Assembly (NCBI GenBank): GCA_965371245.1
Contig: CBDUXT010000060.1
Coordinates: 1-37,405, forward strand
Source: CBDUXT01 sp965371245
GTDB lineage: Bacteria; Planctomycetota; Phycisphaerae; UBA1845
DNA: 37,405 nucleotides
Direction of reading: 5' to 3'
Part shown: one piece after another, positions 25,501 to 32,147 of the stretch
Position numbering within the stretch: the stretch's first letter is position 1
Layout: each line of letters starts with the position of its first letter
The notes under the pieces: generated by a model
Told to the model about the DNA's origin: nothing
Databases searched by the model: none
The model's input: the letters and a program-made list of their open reading frames with translations, nothing else
Translations under genes and position numbers: made by a program

Positions 25501-26847
25501 ACCCTGTTTCAATGCACCGGCGCCGGCGGCGACTTCGGCGGCGTGGGCACACTGTGCGACACCGCGGACCGCTGCCTGATCGGAGCGTGCTGCTTCGAGT
25601 TCACGGCATGTGACAACACCCTGACACGCCAGCAATGCGAACGGGTGATCCCCAACGCCGGCACGGGCCTATTCGGCGGCGCCGGGAGCACGTGCAGTAC
25701 GGACCTCTGTAAGGTTGGTCGGTGCTGCTCGGCGACGGCGGTCTGCCGCGAGCGCACATTGATCACCGATTGCGATGATCCCGCGGACTTCAGGGAAACG
25801 AGTTGCCAGATCCCCTGCGAGGGTCGCGGGGCCTGCTGCGTGCCCGGCGATGAAACCTGCCGGATCATGACACAAACGGCGTGTACGGAAGAGTTCGGGT
25901 TCTACGGCGGAGACGGCTCCACCTGCAACCCGGCGGACCTGTGTAGCGAAGGTTCCTGCTGCCTGCCCAGTGGGAATTGTAGCGAACGCAGTCAGCTTCT
26001 ATGCAATCTAGGCTCCGGAAACTTCACAACCGGGGGAGCTCTCTGCGCCGATACCGATTGTGCGCGCGGGGCCTGCTGTGTACCCGGCGATGAAGCCTGC
26101 CGGATCATGACGCCGACGGAGTGTACGGAGGAAGAGTTCGGGTTCTACGGCGGAGACGGCTCGACCTGTGACCCGGCGGACCTGTGCAGCGATGGTGCCT
26201 GCTGCCTGCCGAGCGGGACCTGTAGTGAACGCAGCCGACTCCTGTGCGAACTGACCTCCGGGACGTTCAAGAACGTGGGAAGCCTCTGCACCAATCTCGA
26301 TTGTTCGATCAGCATCGTCTCTTCCCTTCCCCCAAGCTGCGCCATCGACGCCGCGCAGCCGTCCGAGCCGGATGGATCGGCCACAACCGGCCCGACCTTC
26401 GAGGTAACATTCAACAGCAGCGCCGCGGGGCTGGGACCGGAACACTTCAGCATCGTGTTTCGACCTGTACCTGCAATCGGCCCCGGCATTCTCGACGTCC
26501 TACCTGGGGGCGACGCCAATACGGTGGTGGTGCGCCTGAACGGCCCGCCCGTGCCCGGTCGGTGGACCTGCCTGGTTCACAACGACAGCGGCACGGAAAC
26601 CTGTCTCGGCGGTCTTCCCGGCGATGTTGGCGGCAGCGGGACCAGCGAACCCGCGGATGTGCAGGCCGTCATCGACTGTGTGAGCGGTGCCGCCGCGTGT
26701 CAGCTATGGCAGTGCGACGCCGACCGGAGCGGCAGGTGTGGTCCGTCCGACGTGCTCCGGGTCATCGACCTGTTGGGCGGCGGTGAAGCCTTCACGCGGT
26801 GGGCGGGCGTGTCGTTGACCGCGCCGTGTCCGACGATGGGACCGTAG
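22579..26847 (+). CDS. Giant secreted cysteine-repeat protein with dockerin-like C-terminus
   Basis: The 1,422-residue protein begins with a signal-peptide-like N-terminus ('RRATGVWLILLGIAAGAVP'). Residues 20-238 are a beta-rich domain I do not recognise. Residues 239 to about 1242 are 24 tandem modules of about 37-50 residues. Each starts with GACC (or a close variant) and carries six cysteines in the pattern CC-C-C-C-C, often with 'GGxFxGxGxxC' before the last pair. Residues about 1245-1340 form a further beta-rich domain. Residues 1345-1402 hold two EF-hand-type loops, 'DVGGSGTSEPAD' and 'DADRSGRCGPSD', each followed by a 'V..VID' helix, as in type I dockerins. All modules probably form three disulfides, so the protein must fold outside the cytoplasm. 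It is a candidate surface or adhesive protein and a possible substrate of the adjacent secretion system. Function is unproven. Confidence 0.85.
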   Translation: MGARRATGVWLILLGIAAGAVPHDGDRSVERLGKDLIDLDGQVASLESIGTIGGVSEDGCEIFGDFSRDIRSLSPLRYRGNLYRIKADAILHEIRMELQLAIDAPVDLFFEVHRTRTIPVEDPPIYVRVMPEVEVLALGDGSVTLFSTGQLIDPPTGQIGLRLEAGWDYSIAVSWESIDVNYGRNSVRTPFGFLHGKVLGRVLRSIAPPIDDELTSVGLESGPTSGAYSMQLCFEPVTGACCDGTMGCEARLEVDCTAVGSHFFGQRTTCDETVCQPGACCMPCGECSNDFIPAACEAVGGAMQWPGVACPANAADLCPKLTGACCEAGVCTPDVCIDECDDIGGIFGGIFRGVGSECEPNICIGACCRDANFGKDLPCVEVTQSFCEDPQVDGGTYRGDGTTCSTLAPADACGGACCFTIGGVGGCQNVATRAECSVGAGVEDPNYLGDGTSCFNNACPATAPGSCCLFESTCMDTDVDTCATLEGDFVLASDPEGDCLTRSCAVAACCFPDGSCAEDLTATGCMNRGGTSQPSGTTCQVAMCVAPTGACCGLAAGVCTDNMTEADCEDADGVYLGDGSDCLSAATDCPGFGACCRPEGTCFSNLTVAECNTIGGDLNAVALCADIFLDCEQRGACCAITGLCLFVTVAECDEVDGVFNADARCDFANVCPSGACCVGETCLQRTRDGCMKAGSVGAPSDYRGDGTTCDERVCGDVEGACCLPNGISCVTLLPQDCLDVPFEGVFQGAGKECDETICKAGACCLSAGDCDDDVLPTRCAERGGMFETAFRCIQGACDPRGACCVNDDTCTEALPKRQCDNLGGTLTSDALCDELDPLCEPTGSCCQRDGTCMDDVFVSVCQAGDNTRFVQGESCDQATCPPFGACCMAGSCEPNITEDDCRLGGGVYQGDASDCTAGLCALGACCPVDGDCVDGAVASECTATEDRFTEGAACVNVPCPPRGACCLDGTCSIRTLFQCTGAGGDFGGVGTLCDTADRCLIGACCFEFTACDNTLTRQQCERVIPNAGTGLFGGAGSTCSTDLCKVGRCCSATAVCRERTLITDCDDPADFRETSCQIPCEGRGACCVPGDETCRIMTQTACTEEFGFYGGDGSTCNPADLCSEGSCCLPSGNCSERSQLLCNLGSGNFTTGGALCADTDCARGACCVPGDEACRIMTPTECTEEEFGFYGGDGSTCDPADLCSDGACCLPSGTCSERSRLLCELTSGTFKNVGSLCTNLDCSISIVSSLPPSCAIDAAQPSEPDGSATTGPTFEVTFNSSAAGLGPEHFSIVFRPVPAIGPGILDVLPGGDANTVVVRLNGPPVPGRWTCLVHNDSGTETCLGGLPGDVGGSGTSEPADVQAVIDCVSGAAACQLWQCDADRSGRCGPSDVLRVIDLLGGGEAFTRWAGVSLTAPCPTMGP
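25828..26310 (+). repeat. Recent tandem duplication of a two-module unit (240 bp)
   Basis: Modules 21-22 (25828-26067) and 23-24 (26068-26310) are near-duplicates. Both read 'GACCVPGDExCRIMTxTxCTEE', then 'FGFYGGDGSTC', then 'CCLPSGxCSER'. The offset is exactly 240 bp, with one extra Glu codon in the second unit. Their similarity is much higher than between other modules, so this is the most recent expansion step of the array. Confidence 0.85.
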
Positions 26848-26895
26848 GGGAGCGCGCGGTCAAGCGGTGGGACCGTAGCAGTCTGCGGAAAGCGC

Positions 26896-26945
26896 GTGGT
26901 ACCGGCTTCCAGCCGGTGGATTGACCGGCGAGAAGCCGGTGCCAC
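26896..26945. repeat. 50-bp nested inverted repeat between convergent genes
   Basis: GTGGTACCGGCTTC (26896-26909) pairs with GAAGCCGGTGCCAC (26932-26945) with one G-U type mismatch. Inside it CCGGT pairs with ACCGG. The element lies in the gap between the plus-strand cysteine-repeat gene (stop 26847) and the minus-strand HDOD gene (stop 27004), where it could end transcription from both sides. It resembles hairpin-forming intergenic repeats I associate with planctomycete genomes, but only one copy is in this window. Confidence 0.6.
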
Positions 26946-27003
26946 AGCCAAGAGCCGGAGGTCACGCGGGTCAGCGCTTCGGGGTGCCGCGACGAGTCGG
27001 GAA

Positions 27004-27885
27004 CTACCCGGTCAGCGTGGCTTCGGCCTCGGATACCTGCTCTTCAAGACCGGCGCGCACTTCCTCGATCTGTTCGAGCGTGATGCCGAGTGTTTCGAGC
27101 ATCGACTCGGTAACCTCGTCGTGCTGCGCCGTCAGATAGAACCCGATCTGATCCTGACAACAAATCACGTCGGCGAGCTGAACGAGCGTGGCCATGTTGC
27201 GCAGCTCCACGCTGAGGGTCTCGGGGTTGTGATGGAATCCGACGGCCGCCCGCAGGTGGCGTGGGAACTTCCACCTGGTCGTCAACCCCACGCCGAAGGC
27301 CTGGTGATCGGCGCCGATGATCTCGCGCTCACATTGAAGAAAGTCCTCATGATCCCCATCGCAGCAGCGCTGGATCACTTCGGCAAACTGATCGGGGTAA
27401 CACTGTCGCTCGACGAGCGTGCCGATGTCGTGGATCAAGCCGGCCACAAACACCTCGTCCGTTAGGACAGGGTGCGGTGAACACCTGGCCAGCGACCGGG
27501 CAGCGACGGCCACGGCGACGCTGTGCCGCCACAGGTCGGACGCGCTGAACTGTTCGGAGATGCGCTTCCCCTTGAACAGGCGTGCGATCGACGCGGCGAT
27601 CGCGATGTTCTTGACGGCGGACAACCCGAGGAGAATGATGGCACGATCCACGCTGGCGACCTGACCGGGAAGACCGTAGAACGCCGAGTTGACCACCTTG
27701 AGCACTTTGACCGACAACGCGGGGTCGTTCTTGATGACGTCATGGAGGTCGCGTGCCGTGCTCCTGGGGTTCTCTACGATCTCGATGATCTTGATCGTGA
27801 CCTGGGGAAGGGTTGCAAGATCCCCGATCGCCGCAAGGGCTTTGTCAACGATCGTCTTGGCGTGATCGACGGTGTCTATTGGCAT
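27004..27885 (-). CDS. HDOD-domain regulatory protein
   Basis: The 293-residue cytosolic protein is almost entirely one HDOD domain. The hallmark features are 'LPQVTIKIIEIVENPRSTARDL', 'IKNDPALSVKVLKVVNSAFYGLPGQVASVDRAIILLG', 'DLWRHSVAVAVAARSLA' and 'VFVAGLIHDIGTLV'. HDOD proteins are relatives of HD-type phosphohydrolases, usually without proven catalysis, that act in signalling and motility control. This one has no fused receiver, GGDEF or EAL domain. It keeps a His-Asp pair in 'LIHDIG', though the metal-binding set is not complete by eye. It lies 105 bases downstream of neuC on the same strand and could be read from the same transcript. A functional link with sugar synthesis is not evident. 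Confidence 0.88.
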   Translation of the reverse strand: MPIDTVDHAKTIVDKALAAIGDLATLPQVTIKIIEIVENPRSTARDLHDVIKNDPALSVKVLKVVNSAFYGLPGQVASVDRAIILLGLSAVKNIAIAASIARLFKGKRISEQFSASDLWRHSVAVAVAARSLARCSPHPVLTDEVFVAGLIHDIGTLVERQCYPDQFAEVIQRCCDGDHEDFLQCEREIIGADHQAFGVGLTTRWKFPRHLRAAVGFHHNPETLSVELRNMATLVQLADVICCQDQIGFYLTAQHDEVTESMLETLGITLEQIEEVRAGLEEQVSEAEATLTG

Positions 27886-27990
27886 CGTCCAGCCTCAGTG
27901 CCTGCTTGATCCTACGGCGGCGCCGCGATTCGCCCGCTGCAAACCTATCGTCACCACCGAGGACATGGATTAGGAACTCGCCCCGGATCG

Positions 27991-29139
27991 CTAATATGCG
28001 TTTTGCTTGCGACGCATGTTGTCGTCGAGCGGCAGACAGGACAAAACAGCCGTGATGCGCTCCCCGGCGTGCCCGTCGCCGTAAAGCGTGCTCGAACGGG
28101 TTATCGACCGCTTGGCAAGGGCACGCCGTACCGCCTTGACAATGCCCTCCACCCTCTCGTCAACATCGATGACCAACCGGCGGTCGCGCTGTCGCCCGTT
28201 CTGCCTGGGTCCGATATTGACGGCCGGTGTTCCTGCCGCCGCCGCCTCGATGATGCCACTGGATGAGTTCCCCACCAAGACGTCAGCCATGAGCAGTGTT
28301 CTGAGATAGGCGTCTCGATCGAGCGAGCGGAAGACGCGCACCGCTTCGGGACGCGACCGACGCCGGTGCGTTTCAATGGCATCGATCACGCCGCTGTGAC
28401 CCCGGTCCGTGTTCGGATAGATGATGGTCCGCGTCAAACCCGAGCGCTCAACGGCCGCGAGCGTGGCGGCCATGGCACGACGCTCGACGGCAAGCCGGCG
28501 TCCGACGGCGTGCTGGACGATCAGCGCGGTGCCACTGCGGCGGTAGCCGTGTCCTTCGGACTCTCTCAGTTCTCGCAAGCGATCCAACCCGGGGGCGCCG
28601 ACGCAGAACACGCGATGGGCCGACTCGCCCATCCGAATGATTCGCCTCGCCGCCTCGGCGGTGGCCGGAAAATGCACGTGCGAGAGCTTGGTGACGGCGT
28701 GGCGCATCGCGTCGTCAAAGTCGCCCGGCGCCAGGTCGCCGCCGTGAACGTGCGCGACGATTCGACCGGTAGTGACCGCGGCAAGGGCACCGGCCATGGC
28801 CTCGATGCGGTCACCCAGGACCACGGCCACGTCCGACTTCAGACGTTCCAACGCCTTCGCCAGACCGACGACCCCGCGCGCCAGACCCTCGGCCTGATCC
28901 AAACCCGAGTCATCGCCCGATTGCATCGGGACCCGCGCATCGATCCCAAAGCCGTCGCGGACAATGGTATTGACCGTGTAGCCGAAGCGGCGTAGCAGAT
29001 GCATCCCGGTGACAACCACCTGAAGTTTGAGCTTGGGGTGGGCACGCACGGCCTCCATCGTGGAACGCAGCAGCCCGTAGTCAGCCCGCGTACCGGTGAT
29101 CACGGCGACACGAGGCGAACGCCGACGGGTGCGGCTCAT
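27991..29139 (-). CDS. neuC: UDP-GlcNAc 2-epimerase, hydrolysing (NeuC/LegG type)
   Basis: The 382-residue cytosolic enzyme releases ManNAc (or the 2,4-diacetamido analogue in legionaminic acid pathways) from the UDP-sugar, the first step of nonulosonic acid synthesis. Family signatures include 'VAVITGTRADYGLLRST' at the N-terminus, 'VVVTGMHL', 'VVLGDRIEAMAGA', 'HVHGGDLAPGDFDDAMRHAVTKLSHVHFPAT' and 'VLVGNSSSGIIEAAAAGTPAVNIGPRQNGR' near the C-terminus. The length is normal for the family. The start at 29139 gives an ATGA overlap with the neuB stop, preferred over the in-frame ATG at 29154. It is the third gene of a neuA-neuB-neuC operon. Sialic and legionaminic precursors cannot be told apart from sequence by eye. 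Confidence 0.9.
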   Translation of the reverse strand: MSRTRRRSPRVAVITGTRADYGLLRSTMEAVRAHPKLKLQVVVTGMHLLRRFGYTVNTIVRDGFGIDARVPMQSGDDSGLDQAEGLARGVVGLAKALERLKSDVAVVLGDRIEAMAGALAAVTTGRIVAHVHGGDLAPGDFDDAMRHAVTKLSHVHFPATAEAARRIIRMGESAHRVFCVGAPGLDRLRELRESEGHGYRRSGTALIVQHAVGRRLAVERRAMAATLAAVERSGLTRTIIYPNTDRGHSGVIDAIETHRRRSRPEAVRVFRSLDRDAYLRTLLMADVLVGNSSSGIIEAAAAGTPAVNIGPRQNGRQRDRRLVIDVDERVEGIVKAVRRALAKRSITRSSTLYGDGHAGERITAVLSCLPLDDNMRRKQNAY

Positions 29140-30185
29140 CGCACCATGTCCCATGCCAACATGGTGTCACTGTTGATATCAGTAGCCGCCCGTCTGCCCC
29201 AGAGGCGCTCCAGGTCGCGCGCCGGGATGCCACCGCCCGGGCGTTTGAGCGCCAACATGTCTTGGGTCAGCCGGGTTCCGGCATGGATGCGGGTGGCCGC
29301 GACCACGCTGCGGCCGGCCACCAACCGGACGTCCGCCTCGGCCGAAGTCATGCCGTAGCCGCCGTCGCCCATCGCCTGTTCGGCGCGGCGCACCGCGGAA
29401 ACGTACTCGGCTAACTGCGCGGGGCCAAGCGACATGGCGTGGTCCGGACCGGGGGCGCTTGGATCGAGCGTGAAGTGTTTTTCCAGCATGCACGCGCCCG
29501 CGGCAACCGCCCACGCACCGATCCGCGTTTCGGTGGTGTGGTCGCTCAAGCCGCAGGGCACGTGGAAGGTCTGCGCGAGCCGCCCGATGGCACCAAGGTT
29601 TGCGGCTTCCAGCGGTGTGGGGTAGCAACTGACACAGTGCAGGAGCGTCAGCCGGTCGTGGGCGCCGCCCGCGCCCACGCGCTCGACGGCTGCGTGAATC
29701 TCCTCCTCGGTCGCTGCACCGGTGGAGAGAATGAGCGGCAGTCCGGTGCTCATGGCCGCGTCGACAAGCTGCGAATGGCTCAGGTCCGTCGAGGCGATCT
29801 TGATCGCGACAGCGCCAAGCGCCTGGACGCGAGCCACCTCCTTCAATCCAAACGGAGTGGCCAGGAAGAAGATCTCTTGTTCGTCGCAGCGGCGTTTGAT
29901 TCGCTCAAACGCCTCCGGCGCCAGTTCCAAGCGGGCGAGCATCTCTCGCTGCGAGGAGGAGCCGGAGCCGCGTCGCTGATACGTGGCCGGCGTGGCCTGC
30001 GCCGTGACAAGATCGGCAGCACGAAACATCTGGAACTTCACCGCGTCGGCGCCGGCCGCTTTGGCCGCGTCTACAAGACAAAGCGCCTTGTCTGGTGAGC
30101 CGTCGTGATTGACACCGGCCTCAGCCACCATGAAGACGGGTTGGCGCGCACCGACGGAGCGCCCGGCGATCATCACGTTCGCCAT
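29136..30185 (-). CDS. neuB: N-acylneuraminate-9-phosphate/N-acetylneuraminate synthase family (NeuB)
   Basis: The 349-residue cytosolic enzyme condenses ManNAc (or an analogue) with phosphoenolpyruvate to give a nine-carbon acid sugar. It shows the NeuB barrel motifs in order: 'MVAEAGVNHDGS', 'GADAVKFQMF', 'AIKIASTDLSHSQLVD', 'LILSTGAATEEEI', 'LHCVSCYPTP', 'GLSDHT' and 'MLEKHFTLD'. A C-terminal SAF/antifreeze-like domain follows ('RSVVAATRIHAGTRLTQDMLALKRPGGGI'). The start was set at ATG 30185, preceded by GGTGAA and 16 bases after the neuA stop. Longer in-frame starts would overlap neuA. It shares four bases with neuC. The exact product (Neu5Ac, legionaminic or another nonulosonate) is not decidable here. 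Confidence 0.93.
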   Translation of the reverse strand: MANVMIAGRSVGARQPVFMVAEAGVNHDGSPDKALCLVDAAKAAGADAVKFQMFRAADLVTAQATPATYQRRGSGSSSQREMLARLELAPEAFERIKRRCDEQEIFFLATPFGLKEVARVQALGAVAIKIASTDLSHSQLVDAAMSTGLPLILSTGAATEEEIHAAVERVGAGGAHDRLTLLHCVSCYPTPLEAANLGAIGRLAQTFHVPCGLSDHTTETRIGAWAVAAGACMLEKHFTLDPSAPGPDHAMSLGPAQLAEYVSAVRRAEQAMGDGGYGMTSAEADVRLVAGRSVVAATRIHAGTRLTQDMLALKRPGGGIPARDLERLWGRRAATDINSDTMLAWDMVR

Positions 30186-30201
30186 GGCACGTTCACCGCG
30201 A

Positions 30202-30939
30202 TCAGGCGTTGACACGCGTTGCCTCGCTCCGGGCGCGCAGGACGGCCTCTGCCACATAGAGGTCGATCGGTTCGTCTATATCCACGGCGTCCTCGGGTCG
30301 CTGAACCAACGCGCGGCGGTCCGCACCCAGAAACGCCTGGTAGTCATCCGGCGCATCCAGCGCGCCGAAAAGCGCCCGGCGGGTCACGACGGCAACGGCG
30401 CCGTCATGGTAGTAGAGCGGCGAAAGATCCTGCCGGCGGTGGATGCTGTTGGGTCGAAACTGCTGCATGCGATCGCCCTCGAGCCGGTGCAACCAGTCGG
30501 GGTGCTGTTTGCTCACCGGGGCGACGCTCCGCACCGAGTCGGCACCGGACGCCGCCAGGTGCTCGATGGCCCGGTCGATCAACCCGTCGGCCCGCACCGG
30601 AATGTTCCCATAGAGAAGTACCACCACGTCCACGGGCACTGCGCCGTCCGACTCGAACGTCTCCACCGCATGCCGGGCGGCGGCGTCCACGGTGGCGGTG
30701 TCGGTGGCGAGCTCGGCCGGTCGATCGATCACCTGGATGCCCGCCTCTCGCGCGAACGCCTTGGCCGGTTCCGAATCGGTGGTCAAAACCACGGACGAGA
30801 GACGGCGGCTGGCGATCGCATGCTCGAAGGTGTAGGCGATGACGGGTTTGCCGGCAAGTACGCGAAGGCACTTGTCGGGAAAACCCTTGCTTCCTGCGCG
30901 CGCCAAGATAACCCCGAGGCATGTCATGGTCTTCGTCAT
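30202..30939 (-). CDS. neuA: CMP-nonulosonic acid cytidylyltransferase (NeuA family)
   Basis: The 245-residue cytosolic enzyme activates the NeuB product with CTP. The nucleotide-binding loop is 'GVILARAGSKGFPDKCLRVLAGKPVIAYTFEHA', and 'VVLTTDSEPAKAFAREAG' and 'RPAELATDTATVDAAARHAVE' follow, as in NeuA and related CMP-sugar synthetases. Two positions differ from standard NeuA. Lys-Cys stands where the loop normally has Lys-Asn. The central segment is 'LLYGNIPVRADGLIDRAIEHL' rather than the usual 'LLQPTSPLR'. These changes may mark a different sugar acid. It is the first gene of the minus-strand operon, starting at ATG 30939. No clear promoter was found in the 120 bases upstream, which border an IS remnant. 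Confidence 0.85.
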   Translation of the reverse strand: MTKTMTCLGVILARAGSKGFPDKCLRVLAGKPVIAYTFEHAIASRRLSSVVLTTDSEPAKAFAREAGIQVIDRPAELATDTATVDAAARHAVETFESDGAVPVDVVVLLYGNIPVRADGLIDRAIEHLAASGADSVRSVAPVSKQHPDWLHRLEGDRMQQFRPNSIHRRQDLSPLYYHDGAVAVVTRRALFGALDAPDDYQAFLGADRRALVQRPEDAVDIDEPIDLYVAEAVLRARSEATRVNA

Positions 30940-31059
30940 TATCGGCCGGACCCGGAGGCGTGCTTGACCGGGCGGGATGTGCGCGGGCCATGGGGGGGAA
31001 AGACAGGCGGAAACAGGGAGTTCAACGGGGCCGGCGGAGGGAGGGGTGGTGGGTCAGTG

Positions 31060-31521
31060 TCAGCGTTCGAGCAGGCCGACTAATTCCTGAAGTGTCCAAA
31101 TCTTGTCAGCAAGTCCAGCGGCAACGCCGGGCGTGGTCCTGAGCGTCTGGTGTTTTCGCCCAGAATTGTATTGCGTGAAGTGCAGAGCAATAGCGCATTG
31201 CAGGTTGTAGGGCTGCGTTGAGAACTCGCTCGTCGGCCGCGTGAATCGTTCCATGCTCATACCTGTCGTGAGGTTTAACCGTTCCCTGTAGGACGTTGGA
31301 ACCTTGGCGTGATTGGGGCTGCCGATCACGCGAGTCTTCCGTGCGCCGTTGATGCAACCTGGCCTGTACTTGCGCTCGGTATCCTTGCTGTCATCCTCGC
31401 CAAACATCTTCAAGAGCATCGCGTGGTCGATGTCTCGCCCGAACGCCTCGGGGAGGGCGCTGAGGTAGGTCGCGAGGCCGAACACGAACGGCGGGGGCGT
31501 AGCCAGCGTCCTGCCCGCCCA
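31060..31521 (-). pseudogene. IS1-type transposase, C-terminal remnant
   Basis: The minus-strand frame reads 'AFGRDIDHAMLLKMFGED', then 'SYRERLNLTTGMSMERFTRPTSEFS', then 'ALHFTQYNSGRKHQTLRTTPGVAAGLADKIWTLQELVGLLE'. This is the conserved C-terminal third of IS1-family DDE transposases, including the catalytic Glu of 'SYxERxNLT'. The frame is closed by a stop at 31522-31524, and no upstream N-terminal domain or first two catalytic Asp residues are found. It is therefore a truncated remnant. No terminal inverted repeats or target duplication were recognised. It lies directly upstream of the neuABC operon, which hints at past rearrangement there. Confidence 0.75.
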
Positions 31522-32147
31522 TCAGTGGCCGATTCTAACCTGCCCGGTGACACGTCCGTTTGGTGTCGAGGTGGCCGACCCCCGTCGTGCTCGGCTCCAC
31601 CGGACTGCCCTGGCTCAAGAATGGGGCTCACGGGCCTGTGGTGAGGGCGGCAAGCGGTCAAGCCGCCGAATGACGCCCACGGGCGTTGTTTTCCAGGCGA
31701 TGCGAGGGCCCCAGGACGATTTCCTCGCCGTTGCCCGGGCCGTCTTGGCATGTTAGAATAAGGGGCTCAGTTTGGTGCCGCAGCTCGTCTTCTCTGCCCT
31801 GCGTAGCCGCAACGGGAACCGGGGAGCACCATCTGAACCGGCGTGCGAGCGATCTGAGCCCAGCTGGGCTTGGCGGATTCCGGGTTGGCGGCAATTCGTT
31901 CATTACGACAAGCCAACCCGGCTGATGTGCCCGGGATTGGGCGCTGTACGAGCCCACACGTCTCACGTCGAGATGGTCCTATAAGCCGAGGCAACGGACG
32001 CCTGACGAGGGCTCGCGACTCTGGTGCGCTTGACCACCCAGCGCCTGGCGAGGAATGCTCTCGCCGGAGACACGCCGGCAGCGAGTGCGACGCAGCAAGA
32101 GTTAGTACACTAAGGTTACACTTTATAGAACGGAGAACGCAACCTGC
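31522..32147. other. Gene-poor 626-base stretch with stem-loops
   Basis: No convincing protein-coding frame is visible on either strand, and base composition looks slightly less GC-rich than in the neighbouring genes. It contains three perfect stems: GGCGGC/GCCGCC (31646-31651 and 31662-31667), ACGCCC-AC-GGGCGT (31673-31686) and a 10-bp stem at 31880-31921. The last 50 bases are AT-richer and include TATAGA (32124-32129), which may be the -10 box of the following gene. It may be degraded mobile-element DNA or house a structured RNA. I cannot tell which. Confidence 0.45.
31880..31921. other. Perfect 10-bp inverted repeat
   Basis: CCGGGTTGGC (31880-31889) and GCCAACCCGG (31912-31921) are exact reverse complements around a 22-base, relatively AT-rich loop. 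This could be an RNA stem-loop or a recombination or binding site. No U-tract follows. Confidence 0.5.

Noticed and set aside
23293..26300. Possible CRISPR-like or non-coding repeat array in the cysteine-repeat gene
   Set aside because: The periodicity is at protein level, in one uninterrupted frame with conserved cysteine codons. There are no identical repeats with unique spacers.
31547..31984. Small plus- and minus-strand frames of 60-110 codons after the IS1 remnant
   Set aside because: They have no recognisable domain or convincing ribosome-binding site, and several overlap one another in different frames. They are better regarded as chance frames in degraded DNA.
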